The notes under the pieces were generated by a model. The model saw only the letters and a list, made by a program, of their open reading frames with translations. It was not told the DNA's origin and did not search any database. From contig CASENE010000055.1 of assembly GCA_949289265.1 (NCBI GenBank), positions 1 through 32,672 on the forward strand: a stretch of DNA of 32,672 nucleotides, read 5' to 3'. Numbering within the stretch: position 1 is the first letter of the stretch; every line of letters starts with the position of its first letter. Shown here one piece after another: positions 7,947 through 15,990 of this stretch. The translations under genes were made by a program, and so were the position numbers. This stretch comes from an uncultured Bacteroides sp. GTDB lineage: Bacteria > Bacteroidota > Bacteroidia > Bacteroidales > Bacteroidaceae.

Positions 7947-8393
7947 TTATGCTTCCTTGGCTTCCCCGTCCTCTTCAGAAGCCTCGTCTTCCGCGGCAGT
8001 CTCTTCCTCGAAATCCGTCAGTCCGTTGGCCACCAACAGGTTGTACCATGAAATCAGTTTCTTGATATCAGACACATGCACACGGTCGCGGTCGAAGTTA
8101 GGCAACACCTCGCCCAAGTATTCATAGAAGCCATCTGCCGAGGTCTTCTTTAAGTCCAGCGACGCGGCAGCGCCGTTCTCCTTCTTCTTCATCGCAGCAA
8201 ACACGTCGGCCAACGGCACATCGTCTTCTTCCGTATACATGGATATATCGCCCAACGAAATAATCTTTTCATTGCCATAGGCGGGGAAACGCTTCTTGTC
8301 GCTCAACGACTCCACAATGAGCATGTTCTTCCCGCGGGAAACCAGCTTATACAAACCGGGCTTGCCGGAAATGGACAAAATAGTCTTCAACAT
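7947..8393 (-). CDS. DUF5606 family protein
   Basis: This is a 148-residue soluble protein. Its N-terminus MLKTILSISGKPGLYKLVSR and the segment NMLIVESLSDKKRFPAYG match what I know of the DUF5606 family, widespread and conserved in Bacteroidetes but of unknown function. The central part (LADVFAAMKKKENG to DFYEYLGEVLPNFDRDRVHV type sequence) is well ordered. The last 20 or so residues are strongly acidic (EEETAAEDEASEEDGEAKEA). The location just after coaE is a common Bacteroides arrangement. Its own -7 box lies at 8454-8461, and slyD follows closely. Confidence 0.88.
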   Translation of the reverse strand: MLKTILSISGKPGLYKLVSRGKNMLIVESLSDKKRFPAYGNEKIISLGDISMYTEEDDVPLADVFAAMKKKENGAAASLDLKKTSADGFYEYLGEVLPNFDRDRVHVSDIKKLISWYNLLVANGLTDFEEETAAEDEASEEDGEAKEA

Positions 8394-8453
8394 ATTACAT
8401 TCATATTAAATTATAGGGTACTCACTACTAACTCTATTACTCTTTTCGGGCGG

Positions 8454-8461
8454 CAAAGGTA
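8454..8461 (-). promoter_or_regulatory. -7 box TACCTTTG for the DUF5606-slyD unit
   Basis: The complement of 8454-8461 reads TACCTTTG, a perfect -7 match, in the 77-base gap between the coaE stop and the DUF5606 start. No convincing -33 TTTG is seen at 19-21 bases. The implied leader is about 55 bases. Confidence 0.5.
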
Positions 8462-8470
8462 AGCAAAAAA

Positions 8471-9064
8471 TCAGAATCTCCGCGCCAAACCCGCCAGCAA
8501 ATCCTGCACTTGCGGGATTAAGGGTCTTACACCGTCGTTGACAATCACCCAATCGGCCAAGTTGCGTTTCTCTTCATCGTCCATCTGGCTGCGCACCCGC
8601 TTTTCTATGGCTTCGCGCGACGACTCATCCCGACTGACGGCCCGGGACACGCGCAACTCCAACGGCGCATAGACCATCACCACCACATCGACCTCATTGC
8701 GAAAGCCGGCCTCCAGCAAGATGGCCGACTCGATGCCCACCACAGGCCTGTCCGCCTGCCCGGCAACCCAGCGGCGAAAATCAGCCCTCACCCTCGGATG
8801 GATGATGCCGTTCACCTGCCTGGCATGTTCAGCATGACCGAAGAGATAAGAAGCGAGCAAGGGCTTGTTCAACGTTCCGTCTTTATAATAGACCTCATCC
8901 CCCAACAGCCGCACCAGCTCCCGGCGTATGGCCTCATCGGTCTGCACCAACCGCTTCGATTCTACATCAGAATTATAGACGGGCACCCCCATCTCCTCCA
9001 GCAGACGCGAGACCACGCTCTTGCCGCTGCCTATGCCTCCTATGATGCCTATCTTAATTGCCAT
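8471..9064 (-). CDS. coaE: dephospho-CoA kinase
   Basis: This is a 197-residue cytoplasmic enzyme catalysing the last step of coenzyme A synthesis: ATP-dependent 3'-phosphorylation of dephospho-CoA. The P-loop [20 protein letters not shown] lies at the N-terminus. Family motifs [40 protein letters not shown] and NDG follow in the expected order. I chose ATG 9062-9064 because it places the P-loop at about residue 5, as in other CoaE proteins; the frame is open for 19 more codons upstream. The start overlaps the end of the ybbR-like gene by 11 bases, suggesting translational coupling in the nusB-yajC-ybbR-coaE operon. Confidence 0.96.
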   Translation of the reverse strand: MAIKIGIIGGIGSGKSVVSRLLEEMGVPVYNSDVESKRLVQTDEAIRRELVRLLGDEVYYKDGTLNKPLLASYLFGHAEHARQVNGIIHPRVRADFRRWVAGQADRPVVGIESAILLEAGFRNEVDVVVMVYAPLELRVSRAVSRDESSREAIEKRVRSQMDDEEKRNLADWVIVNDGVRPLIPQVQDLLAGLARRF

Positions 9065-10073
9065 ATTCCGGAGAGACTTGTTCAATAAGAAAATCCACTT
9101 GAGCGGGATTAAAGCGGACATGGCTGACTCCTTCGGGAATGCTTCTCAACTTCACGGTATATTTGCCCGTCCCGAGGTTCAGCAACTCCTCGTAAGAGAC
9201 ATTGATATGGAAATCATCCGCCGTAATATCACGAAACTGGCTGACCCCTACCTGAAAAGTGACTTCTATTTTGGAAGGGAAAGCACGCAAGACTTTGTCC
9301 GCCGGGAAATTGATGCCGCGCAAAGGCACCTCCACTGTCTTTTCCGTATATATGTCCACCGGCAAAGTCATCTGAATGGACGAAGGCACAAACTTCACCC
9401 CTTTCTGCTCAGCCAGGGAAAGTTGGCAGACAACCGTATCCGTCACGTCCTCCATGGCCAGATATTGGGTATAAGCCACATCTATGGTATCCAATATGCC
9501 TTCAGGGGCATACATCAGCACAGAGTCCGGCTGGAAAATCGTGTCCGGAAAGTAATACTGGCGACCGGCACGCACAGCCCCCTGCAACCGCACAGGCACC
9601 TTCTTGGAGACTCCCGTCGAATAGATATACTCCAACGTATCCGGCTTCACGGACAACAACTGCGTGGAAGCCTTCAGCTGGCTGGCGATGTCTTTCGAGA
9701 AACGGGAGGTAAAAATCCGGGCCGTATTGTCCCGGCTATTCTTGTAGTCAGAAAAATCAATGGACACCGGATAGAAACTCTTTCCCAACATATAGTTGAG
9801 CAAGACGGTGCCCTTGTCTTTCACCCGCACCTGAAGTTTGGAAACAGGCTGAGAAGTAATCACCACATTGTCCGGCACGCCACGCAACCTGACCGGCACG
9901 GAAAACTCCGTTTCATAATCATTATTCAATGTCTGCAGCAACCAGAAGCCGCCCGCCACGAAGAAAAAGAACAAAAAAATGAAGAACTCCCTGCTCTTTT
10001 CGCTCAGCAGGAAGTCCTTCATTCGTTTACTTATTCTCCAATAAACTCGCTTTATGTTCTCTGTATCGAACAT
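9054..10073 (-). CDS. YbbR-like (CdaR family) membrane-anchored protein
   Basis: This is a 339-residue protein. A short basic N-terminus ([20 protein letters not shown]) precedes a single transmembrane segment at about residues 30-47 ([18 protein letters not shown]). The remainder is an extracytoplasmic beta-rich region with YbbR-type motifs such as [20 protein letters not shown] and a repeat-like segment [20 protein letters not shown]. In Firmicutes YbbR/CdaR modulates the diadenylate cyclase CdaA. No cyclase gene is adjacent here, so that role is not demonstrated. It sits 12 bases after yajC and overlaps coaE, the usual Bacteroides order, which suggests an envelope-related housekeeping role. 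Confidence 0.85.
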   Translation of the reverse strand: MFDTENIKRVYWRISKRMKDFLLSEKSREFFIFLFFFFVAGGFWLLQTLNNDYETEFSVPVRLRGVPDNVVITSQPVSKLQVRVKDKGTVLLNYMLGKSFYPVSIDFSDYKNSRDNTARIFTSRFSKDIASQLKASTQLLSVKPDTLEYIYSTGVSKKVPVRLQGAVRAGRQYYFPDTIFQPDSVLMYAPEGILDTIDVAYTQYLAMEDVTDTVVCQLSLAEQKGVKFVPSSIQMTLPVDIYTEKTVEVPLRGINFPADKVLRAFPSKIEVTFQVGVSQFRDITADDFHINVSYEELLNLGTGKYTVKLRSIPEGVSHVRFNPAQVDFLIEQVSPEYGN

Positions 10074-10085
10074 CGAATAATAGGT

Positions 10086-10418
10086 TTACTTGGCAGCGGC
10101 CTGCGTGCTGTTTGCATCGGCTGCGGCAGCAAAGATGGAGTTCTTATCTATGCGGATTTTTACATTAGAAGCAATCTCAAGAATCACGTCCGAATCATTG
10201 ATTTCCTTGATGACACCGTGGATGCCACCGGCAGTGATAACCTTCTGGTTCACCTGCAATGATTTGCGGAAGTTTGCAATTTCCTTCTGCTTTTTGTTTT
10301 GAGGACGAATCATGAAGAAATACATGATAACGAACATGGCTATCAGGAAAATCCACATTAAGCCTCCTCCTCCGCCTGCGGCAGGAGCTTGCAACATAAG
10401 TACAGTCATAACATTCAT
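10086..10418 (-). CDS. yajC: preprotein translocase subunit YajC
   Basis: This is a 110-residue protein with one transmembrane helix (LMWIFLIAMFVIMYFFMIRP, about residues 20-39). The family hallmark RPQNKKQKEIANFRKSLQVN follows, then GGIHGVIKEI and the small beta domain DVILEIASNVKIRIDKNSIF. A Gly-rich patch (AAGGGGG) precedes the helix. YajC associates with SecDF in the inner membrane and assists Sec-dependent export. The protein ends in an Ala-rich tail. The gene is third from the end of the nusB-yajC-ybbR-coaE run. Confidence 0.96.
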   Translation of the reverse strand: MNVMTVLMLQAPAAGGGGGLMWIFLIAMFVIMYFFMIRPQNKKQKEIANFRKSLQVNQKVITAGGIHGVIKEINDSDVILEIASNVKIRIDKNSIFAAAADANSTQAAAK

Positions 10419-10450
10419 AAAATATCTGTTTTTTGATTTTGATTACTGGG

Positions 10451-10458
10451 CAAAAATA
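10451..10458 (-). promoter_or_regulatory. possible internal -7 box TATTTTTG before yajC
   Basis: The complement of 10451-10458 reads TATTTTTG, matching TAnnTTTG, in the 40-base gap between nusB and yajC. No -33 element is visible, and the region is T-rich, so this may be chance. Confidence 0.25.
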
Positions 10459-11385
10459 TCAGTTTTTTGTCAACTTGCCGTCTTTTTTTAATTGATTAAC
10501 TATTCCATCCAACGTGCCGTTCACAAAACTTCCGCTCTTGGGCGTGCTGTAAACCTTGGCAATCTCCACATACTCGTTCAGCGACACACTGATAGGAATA
10601 TTGGGGAAGCTCAGGATTTCGGCCAACGCACACTGCATCACCACCACGTCCATGAAGGCCACACGGTCCAAATCCCAGTTACGCGTATTCTCACTGATGA
10701 GGTGACGATAATAATCGCTGTTCAGAATTGTGCGACGGAACAAGCGGCGTGCAAATTCCCGGTCTTCCTCGTCCTTAAACTCCGGAAGCAACGGCTGGTC
10801 GGCTCCATTACTTGCCTCAAAACGCTTAATAGTCTTCAGAACAAACGTATCCACAATCTCCTTATCGTCGTTCCAATAGAGACTTTGGTCTTCCAGCAAC
10901 ACATCCAGTTTGCTGTTGTTATAAATAAAGTTCTTATAAAGTTTGCGCCACAATTCGCGGTCGTCCTCATACGTGCCTTCCGGCAAAGCCATATAATCCT
11001 TGTAGATATCAGACTCCACAATCTGTTCGTACAAACCTTTCACGAAATCCTCGTCGTTGTTCCACGAACGCTTCTGGTTGACGCTGAATTCTGTCAACTG
11101 CTTGTTCACCTCCAACTGAGAGACAAACTTGTTTTCCACAAATTTCATATTAGGATTCAACTCCTCTGCCGTAGGAGCCAGTTTCGACTTTGCTGCCTCA
11201 ATGCGCTTCTGCGCGTAATTGGTTACGGCGATAATCAGCATCAGCAGATAATTATAAAGGTCGTATGCCTTGGACAAACTGAAGAACAACTCTTTTTCGG
11301 CTGCATCCAGATTTTTACTACCGTTCTGATAATAGGCATATACAATCTGTATAATCTTAAGGCGAATAAGAACTCTGTTAATCAT
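10459..11385 (-). CDS. nusB: transcription antitermination factor NusB, long Bacteroidetes form
   Basis: This is a 308-residue protein starting MINRVLIRLKIIQIVYAYYQ. The NusB RNA-binding core is split: the N-terminal helix is followed by a long helical insertion rich in charged residues. The C-terminal signature reads WDLDRVAFMDVVVMQCALAE, then LSFPNIPISVSLNEYVEIAK and FVNGTLDGIVNQL. Typical proteobacterial NusB is only about 140 residues; the extended form is normal in Bacteroidetes. NusB binds boxA of rRNA leaders with NusE (S10) and prevents premature termination. It is first in the minus-strand operon, with a -7 box 38 bases upstream. Confidence 0.95.
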   Translation of the reverse strand: MINRVLIRLKIIQIVYAYYQNGSKNLDAAEKELFFSLSKAYDLYNYLLMLIIAVTNYAQKRIEAAKSKLAPTAEELNPNMKFVENKFVSQLEVNKQLTEFSVNQKRSWNNDEDFVKGLYEQIVESDIYKDYMALPEGTYEDDRELWRKLYKNFIYNNSKLDVLLEDQSLYWNDDKEIVDTFVLKTIKRFEASNGADQPLLPEFKDEEDREFARRLFRRTILNSDYYRHLISENTRNWDLDRVAFMDVVVMQCALAEILSFPNIPISVSLNEYVEIAKVYSTPKSGSFVNGTLDGIVNQLKKDGKLTKN

Positions 11386-11422
11386 AACTCTATTAAAGTA
11401 ATCACTGGTTTCTAACGAGCTG

Positions 11423-11430
11423 CAAAAGTA
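11423..11430 (-). promoter_or_regulatory. -7 box TACTTTTG, promoter of the nusB operon
   Basis: The complement of 11423-11430 reads TACTTTTG, a perfect TAnnTTTG match 38 bases upstream of the nusB ATG. The nearest upstream TTTG (complement of 11456-11459) is 25 bases away, longer than the usual 19-21. Confidence 0.5.
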
Positions 11431-11502
11431 GATATTTTTAGCGATTCCACATAGACAAATCCGTTTTTTTTGGCACAGAGAGCGATTATCCGCCTCTTTT
11501 CT

Positions 11503-11533
11503 TTTGAAAGTTTAAAAAAAATCATCAATTTTG
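11503..11533 (+). promoter_or_regulatory. probable promoter of the DUF3276 gene
   Basis: TTTG (11503-11506), a 19-base spacer and CAATTTTG (11526-11533, one mismatch from TAnnTTTG) precede the ATG at 11561 by about 27 bases. The position argues against translation starting at the TTG at 11531. Confidence 0.45.
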
Positions 11534-11560
11534 ACCCCCGATTTTAATTCAAACGAAAAA

Positions 11561-11959
11561 ATGGAAGACTTTAAGAAAAAAAACAATGCCGATGCGAGCG
11601 ACAAAGATATCGTGTATTCCCAATCCGTCAAAGCGGGTAAACGTATCTATTATATAGATGTAAAGAAGAACCGGAAGGACGAGATGTTCCTGACCATCAC
11701 CGAGAGCAAGAAAATCGTGACGGGCGAAGGCGACAACCAGCAGGTCAGTTTCGAGAAACACAAGATATTCCTCTATCAGGAAGACTTCGACAAATTCCTG
11801 AACAGCCTGAACGAGAGCATCCGCTACATCCGCCAAGAACAAGGCGAAGGCAACGATACGCCCGCCTCAAACGCGGACAATGCCGCCGGCGAAACACTCC
11901 CGGAGTCCGAAGACGCCCCGTTGTTTGACAAGAGCATCAACATCGACATTGATTTTTAA
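11561..11959 (+). CDS. DUF3276 / PUR-alpha-like nucleic-acid-binding protein
   Basis: This is a 132-residue soluble protein starting MEDFKKKNNADASDKDIVYS. The core reads KAGKRIYYIDVKKNRKDEMF, then LTITESKKIVTGEGDNQQVS and HKIFLYQEDFDKFLNSLNES. It fits the single-PUR-repeat fold of the Bacteroidetes/Spirochaete DUF3276 family, whose Borrelia member binds DNA and RNA. The C-terminal 40 residues are acidic and low complexity, ending DKSINIDIDF. I preferred the ATG over the upstream TTG because of the promoter position and family start. Its targets are unknown. It is divergent from nusB and upstream of rplY, which has its own promoter. Confidence 0.85.
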   Translation: MEDFKKKNNADASDKDIVYSQSVKAGKRIYYIDVKKNRKDEMFLTITESKKIVTGEGDNQQVSFEKHKIFLYQEDFDKFLNSLNESIRYIRQEQGEGNDTPASNADNAAGETLPESEDAPLFDKSINIDIDF

Positions 11960-11968
11960 GCAGAAGGC

Positions 11969-11999
11969 TTGCCTATCTCGAAAAGAAAGCATACCTTTG
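11969..11999 (+). promoter_or_regulatory. Bacteroides-type promoter of rplY
   Basis: TTG (11969-11971), a 20-base spacer and the perfect -7 box TACCTTTG (11992-11999) lie about 103 bases upstream of the L25 start. The leader of roughly 95 bases contains no strong hairpin that I can see. Confidence 0.65.
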
Positions 12000-12102
12000 C
12001 ACCCGCTTTTTGCAACATCAGGCAGTTGCGGCTGCATCGTGTGATGGTGAATTAAGCAAAAGAGATACTTAATTTAGAGTAACACAAAAAAATCATTAGA
12101 CA

Positions 12103-12696
12103 ATGAAATCAATCGAAGTAAAAGGTACTGCAAGAACCATTGCAGAACGTTCTTCGGAACAGGCAAGAGCCTTGAAAGCCATCCGCAAGAACAACGGAGT
12201 GCCCTGCGTATTGTACGGAGGCGGTGAAAACATCCACTTCACGGTGACCAACGACGAACTGCGCAACCTGGTCTATACGCCCCACATCTACGTGGTAGAC
12301 CTCATCATCGACGGCAAAAAATACAACGCCATCATGAAGGACATCCAGTTCCACCCCGTAAAAGACAACATCCTGCATGTAGATTTCTACCAGATTGACG
12401 AGTCGAAACCCATCGTAATGGAAGTACCCGTTCAGCTGGAAGGCTTGGCAGAAGGTGTGAAAGCCGGTGGTAAACTGGCCCTGCAGATGCGCAAGCTGAA
12501 AGTAAGAGCTCTCTATACGCAAATCCCCGAAAGACTGGTGGTCAACGTATCGCACCTGGGTCTGGGCAAGACTGTCAAGGTAGGCGAATTGAACTACGAA
12601 GGCTTGGAACTGATAAATGCCAAGGAAGCTGTGGTTTGCGCCGTGAAACTGACGCGTGCCGCCCGTGGCGCCGCTGCCGCTGCTGCTAACAGCTAA
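12103..12696 (+). CDS. rplY: 50S ribosomal protein L25/general stress protein Ctc
   Basis: This is a 197-residue protein of the long CTC/TL5 type. The N-terminal L25 domain binds 5S rRNA (MKSIEVKGTARTIAERSSEQ, VPCVLYGGGENIHFTV, MKDIQFHPVKDNILHVDFYQ). A C-terminal TL5-type beta domain starts near EVPVQLEGLAEGVKAGGKLA. The very C-terminus is Ala-rich (RAARGAAAAAANS). L25 stabilises the central protuberance of the large subunit. In Bacteroides the gene is normally next to pth, as here, with 126 bases between them that hold an inverted repeat. Confidence 0.96.
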   Translation: MKSIEVKGTARTIAERSSEQARALKAIRKNNGVPCVLYGGGENIHFTVTNDELRNLVYTPHIYVVDLIIDGKKYNAIMKDIQFHPVKDNILHVDFYQIDESKPIVMEVPVQLEGLAEGVKAGGKLALQMRKLKVRALYTQIPERLVVNVSHLGLGKTVKVGELNYEGLELINAKEAVVCAVKLTRAARGAAAAAANS

Positions 12697-12726
12697 GCAA
12701 CTGTTCCAAACCAAACATACAATCGG

Positions 12727-12797
12727 AACGCGGATTAACGCAGGAAGGACGCAGATTCCTACACGAATCGGCGGACGAAACAGCGTTAATCCGCGTT
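12727..12797. repeat. 15-bp perfect inverted repeat between rplY and pth
   Basis: AACGCGGATTAACGC (12727-12741) has its exact complement at 12783-12797, separated by 41 bases. The spacer holds a smaller AGGAA...TTCCT stem (12742-12760). The wording (GCGGATTAACGC) resembles palindromic repeats found between genes in many Bacteroides genomes, as far as I recall. It may act as a terminator, an mRNA stabiliser or a REP-like element. Confidence 0.75.
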
Positions 12798-12822
12798 TCT
12801 CGTTTTCAGCATACTACCGACT

Positions 12823-13389
12823 ATGAAATATTTGATAGCAGGATTGGGCAACATTGGCCCCGAATACCACGAGACGCGCCACAACATCGGTTTCATGACC
12901 GTCGATGCACTGGCAGCCAAAGAAGGAGCTTCCTTTGCCGACGGACGCTACGGATTCACTGCCCGCCTCTCGTTGAAGGGACGACAAGTAGTGCTGCTCA
13001 AACCGTCGACCTACATGAACCTGAGCGGCAATGCCGTACGCTATTGGCTGCAAAAGGAAAACATTCCGTTGGAAAACCTCCTGGTGGTGGTGGACGACCT
13101 CTCGCTGCCCTTCGGCACACTGCGGCTGAAAGGACAAGGCAGCGACGGAGGGCACAATGGCCTGAAACACATAGCCGCCACCTTGGGCACGCAGCAATAT
13201 GCCCGTCTCAAGTTCGGCATTGGCAACGACTTCCCGCGCGGAGGACAAATTGACTACGTGTTGGGGCACTTCAGCGACGAAGAATACAGCCTCATCCCCG
13301 AACGGCTGCAAACAGCCGGCGATATCATCCGTAGTTTCTGCCTGGCGGGACTGGCCATCACGATGAACCAATTCAACCACAAAAAATAA
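12823..13389 (+). CDS. pth: peptidyl-tRNA hydrolase
   Basis: This is a 188-residue cytoplasmic enzyme that cleaves peptidyl-tRNAs released from stalled ribosomes. The signature [20 protein letters not shown] contains the catalytic histidine in the ETRHNIGF segment. It is followed by [18 protein letters not shown] and [20 protein letters not shown] (catalytic Asp). The G.GGHNGL motif is present as [12 protein letters not shown], and [13 protein letters not shown] follows. Length and order are those of standard bacterial Pth. The pairing with rplY, and with the S4 gene 78 bases downstream, places it in a translation-quality neighbourhood. Confidence 0.97.
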   Translation: MKYLIAGLGNIGPEYHETRHNIGFMTVDALAAKEGASFADGRYGFTARLSLKGRQVVLLKPSTYMNLSGNAVRYWLQKENIPLENLLVVVDDLSLPFGTLRLKGQGSDGGHNGLKHIAATLGTQQYARLKFGIGNDFPRGGQIDYVLGHFSDEEYSLIPERLQTAGDIIRSFCLAGLAITMNQFNHKK

Positions 13390-13393
13390 AGCA

Positions 13394-13449
13394 GATATCC
13401 ATATGCCTCCATACAATCCCCTCTCAGCCCACCGGCATATCCGGATATC
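13394..13449. repeat. imperfect inverted repeat between pth and the S4-domain gene
   Basis: GATATCCATATGCC (13394-13407) pairs with GGCATATCCGGATATC (13434-13449) apart from a two-base bulge, enclosing 26 bases. There is no T-tract, so it is more likely an mRNA-processing or stabilising stem than a classical terminator. Confidence 0.55.
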
Positions 13450-13467
13450 CCCCAATCATTTCCCACT

Positions 13468-13905
13468 ATGAGCGAAGCAAGAATAGATAAATGGATGTGG
13501 GCCGCACGCATCTTCAAGACACGCAGCATTGCGGCCGAAGCCTGCAAGAAAGGGCGCGTCACCCTGAACGGCGCGCAGGCCAAGGCAGCCCGTACGGTCA
13601 AGGCGGGCGACGTAGTGGCTGTGCGCAAACCGCCTGTCACCTATTCCTTCCGCGTGCTGCAACCCATCGAAAAGCGTGTGGGCGCCAAACTGCTGCCCGA
13701 CGTAATGGAAAACATCACCACGCCCGACCAATACGAATTGCTGGAGATGAGCCGCGTCAGCGGATTCGTCAACCGAGCCAAAGGCACGGGCCGGCCCACG
13801 AAGAAGGACCGCCGCGAACTGGAAGAGTTTACCACGCCGGAATTCATGGACGACTTTGATTTCGACTTCGATTTCGACAGCGACGACGAGGATGTTATAA
13901 GTTGA
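13468..13905 (+). CDS. RNA-binding S4-domain protein (Hsp15/YrfH-like)
   Basis: This is a 145-residue protein. The S4 RNA-binding domain occupies the first 55 residues (RIDKWMWAARIFKTRSIAAE, ACKKGRVTLNGAQAKAARTV, KAGDVVAVRK). This is the form of Hsp15, which in E. coli recognises 50S subunits carrying nascent chain-tRNA after abortive translation. The C-terminal half is basic (GTGRPTKKDRRELEEF), then ends in a striking alternating Asp/Phe tail (DDFDFDFDFDSDDED) not found in E. coli Hsp15. The position after pth, another enzyme dealing with peptidyl-tRNA, supports a ribosome-rescue role (inference). Confidence 0.9.
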   Translation: MSEARIDKWMWAARIFKTRSIAAEACKKGRVTLNGAQAKAARTVKAGDVVAVRKPPVTYSFRVLQPIEKRVGAKLLPDVMENITTPDQYELLEMSRVSGFVNRAKGTGRPTKKDRRELEEFTTPEFMDDFDFDFDFDSDDEDVIS

Positions 13906-13920
13906 CAGGAAGACGAGTCG

Positions 13921-13987
13921 ACAAGGCTACAAGTTTCGTTAATCTCAAAGAGATACAAGTGATAAAACAGCGCTCTTGTAGCTTTGT
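13921..13987 (+). promoter_or_regulatory. inverted repeat overlapping a -7 box (TAGCTTTG) before the Gfo/Idh/MocA gene
   Basis: ACAAGGCTACAAG (13921-13933) pairs with CTTGTAGCTTTGT (13975-13987) with one mismatch. The right arm contains TAGCTTTG (13979-13986), a perfect -7 match 68 bases before the ATG at 14054. It could therefore be a terminator for the S4 gene, the promoter of the next gene, or both. No -33 element is clear. Confidence 0.45.
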
Positions 13988-14053
13988 TAACTTGACTCTT
14001 GCCTACCCAATTTCCTTTTATAACATAAAACATGATTTAAACCGATAACGAAC

Positions 14054-15040
14054 ATGGACGAAAAAATCATCAAATGGGGCTTCATCGGTTGCGGTGAAGT
14101 GACCAAATACAAAAGCGGCCCGGCCTTCCAGAAGATAGAAAACTCAGAAGTGGTGGCTGTCATGAGCCGCAATGGCGAAAAAGCCCAAAAATATGCCGAA
14201 GAACGAGGCATCCCCCGCTGGTATGACGACGCACAAGAACTGATAGACGACCCGGAGGTGAATGCCGTCTACATCGCTACCCCGCCCTCGTCGCATGCCA
14301 CCTACGCCATCATGTCCATGAAAGCCGGAAAACCGGTGTACATAGAAAAGCCCATGGCCGTCACCTACGAAGAGTGCTGCCGCGTCAACCGCATCTCGCA
14401 CGAAACGGGCGTTCCCTGCTTCGTGGCCTACTATCGCCGCTACCTGCCTTATTTCCAAAAAGTGAAATCGCTCATCGAAGAAGGCGCCATTGGCAACGTC
14501 ATCAACATCCAAATACGCTTCGCACAACCGCCACGCAACCTGGACTACAACCGCGAAAACCTGCCCTGGCGCGTACAACCAGACATTGCCGGAGGCGGAT
14601 ACTTCTACGACCTGGCCCCCCACCAACTGGACCTGCTGCAAGAGATATTCGGCTGCATCCTCGAAGCCAGCGGCTACAAGAGCAACCGCGGCGGACTGTA
14701 TCCTGCCGAAGACACCTTGAGCGCCTGCTTCCAGTTCGAGAACGGGCTGGTGGGCAGCGGTTCGTGGTGCTTCGTGGCCCACGACTCCGCCCGCGAAGAC
14801 CGCATTGAAGTCATCGGCGACAAAGGCATGATTTGCTTTTCCGTCTTCACCTACGACCCCATCGCCTTGCACACGGAGAAAGGCCGCGAGGAAATCCGCG
14901 TGGAGAACCCCACTTACGTACAGCAACCCCTCATCCAGGCCGTGGTAGACCACCTGTTGGGCAAATCCGTCTGCACCTGCAACGGCGAAAGCGCCACGCT
15001 GACCAACTGGGTGATGGACAAGATATTGGGGAAAATCTAA
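14054..15040 (+). CDS. Gfo/Idh/MocA family NAD(P)-dependent oxidoreductase
   Basis: This is a 328-residue soluble protein. The N-terminal Rossmann fold has WGFIGCGEVTKYKSGPAF as dinucleotide motif, and VNAVYIATPPSSHATYAIMS with GKPVYIEKPMAVTYEEC carries the EKP catalytic lysine. The C-terminal half has the family dimer/substrate fold, with GGGYFYDLAPHQLDLLQEIF containing the conserved Asp-x-x-x-His pair. The substrate is probably a sugar or inositol derivative, but neighbouring genes give no pathway clue. No signal peptide is present, unlike the exported Bacteroides relatives. It appears monocistronic. Confidence 0.93.
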   Translation: MDEKIIKWGFIGCGEVTKYKSGPAFQKIENSEVVAVMSRNGEKAQKYAEERGIPRWYDDAQELIDDPEVNAVYIATPPSSHATYAIMSMKAGKPVYIEKPMAVTYEECCRVNRISHETGVPCFVAYYRRYLPYFQKVKSLIEEGAIGNVINIQIRFAQPPRNLDYNRENLPWRVQPDIAGGGYFYDLAPHQLDLLQEIFGCILEASGYKSNRGGLYPAEDTLSACFQFENGLVGSGSWCFVAHDSAREDRIEVIGDKGMICFSVFTYDPIALHTEKGREEIRVENPTYVQQPLIQAVVDHLLGKSVCTCNGESATLTNWVMDKILGKI

Positions 15041-15196
15041 ACTAAGCAATCAAATAAGCCGTTTCCGTACCATCCATTGCAATTGTCACAAAAATGCAAA
15101 CCAACCGTAATATCTTATTAACATCAACTGTTCATCTTTGTACCCGAAATAAGTAGCATATATTTCACAGACATAAAGAAGAAGGTTAATAAGATT

Positions 15197-15847
15197 ATGA
15201 AAAATGTATTTGCAAGGAAAGGGATAGCATTATTTGCCCTGCTGTTAATGGCAACCTGCACATGGGCCAGTAACAAAAATGACAATGAAACGAACAATGA
15301 GACAACCAAAAACGTGCTCATTGTAGGCCTTAATGACAATGTAAAATCCAACTACTTCTACCCCAGTATGATTGCAGACGAGACAGGCATCAGTGCCGAC
15401 TCCGTATCCATCATATACAATCACATCATCGGGAAAAATATTGCCGAGGCTGCCCGCAAAAAGAAAGTGAACATGACACTCTTGACGTCCGGACAAGACG
15501 CTGACAGACTCCGTCATGAAATCAAATTGGTAGGAGAAGACGAAAATATCTATGCCGATCTTGGCAATGTTCCTGAACAAGAATGGAAAATAGCGATGAA
15601 CAAAGCCAATGCAGAGTATGCACTCGTATTAAACCAACACTATCTGAAATGGCAAGAAGACTTACAACTGCACACATTGTTTCATATTGTCAGCTTTTCC
15701 TTATTCGATGCAAACAAGAATGAAGTCTATCGCGGAAATGCATATTTCAGCAGCATGAATCTTCTTGCTCCGCAACAAATAAACAAAAGCTGCATAAAAA
15801 GTGCTGCAAAAATAGCCAATAACGTAATAAAACACATTAAAAGATAG
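15197..15847 (+). CDS. exported protein of unknown family, 216 aa
   Basis: The N-terminus is a signal peptide: a basic start (MKNVFARKGIALFALLLMAT), then CTWAS. A cysteine near the end of the hydrophobic stretch (MATCTWAS) could be a lipobox, but the residues before it are not ideal. The mature part is hydrophilic with mixed alpha/beta character, for example NVLIVGLNDNVKSNYFYPSM and YALVLNQHYLKWQEDLQLHT. It ends in a lysine-rich helix (IKSAAKIANNVIKHIKR). I do not recognise the family. Codon use is more AT-rich than the Gfo/Idh/MocA gene before it. A weak -7-like CATCTTTG lies at 15133-15140, and a strong terminator follows, so it is transcribed alone. Confidence 0.8.
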   Translation: MKNVFARKGIALFALLLMATCTWASNKNDNETNNETTKNVLIVGLNDNVKSNYFYPSMIADETGISADSVSIIYNHIIGKNIAEAARKKKVNMTLLTSGQDADRLRHEIKLVGEDENIYADLGNVPEQEWKIAMNKANAEYALVLNQHYLKWQEDLQLHTLFHIVSFSLFDANKNEVYRGNAYFSSMNLLAPQQINKSCIKSAAKIANNVIKHIKR

Positions 15848-15897
15848 GAATCCAACCCATCCCTAAAAACAAGTTCAAGAATAAGACTCCCGTCTTC

Positions 15898-15956
15898 AAC
15901 GCAATTTGTGTAGACACAAAAATGGATTCGCTCCGATTATCTACACAAGTTGCGTT
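15898..15956 (+). terminator. terminator hairpin after the 216-aa exported protein
   Basis: Arms 15898-15914 (AACGCAATTTGTGTAGA) and 15940-15956 pair over 17 bases with a single G-U-type mismatch and a 25-base loop. GTTTTTT follows immediately (15957-15963), the classic rho-independent form. Confidence 0.85.
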
Positions 15957-15990
15957 GTTTTTTATCCGAATCTACAAGGCACCCCACTTC

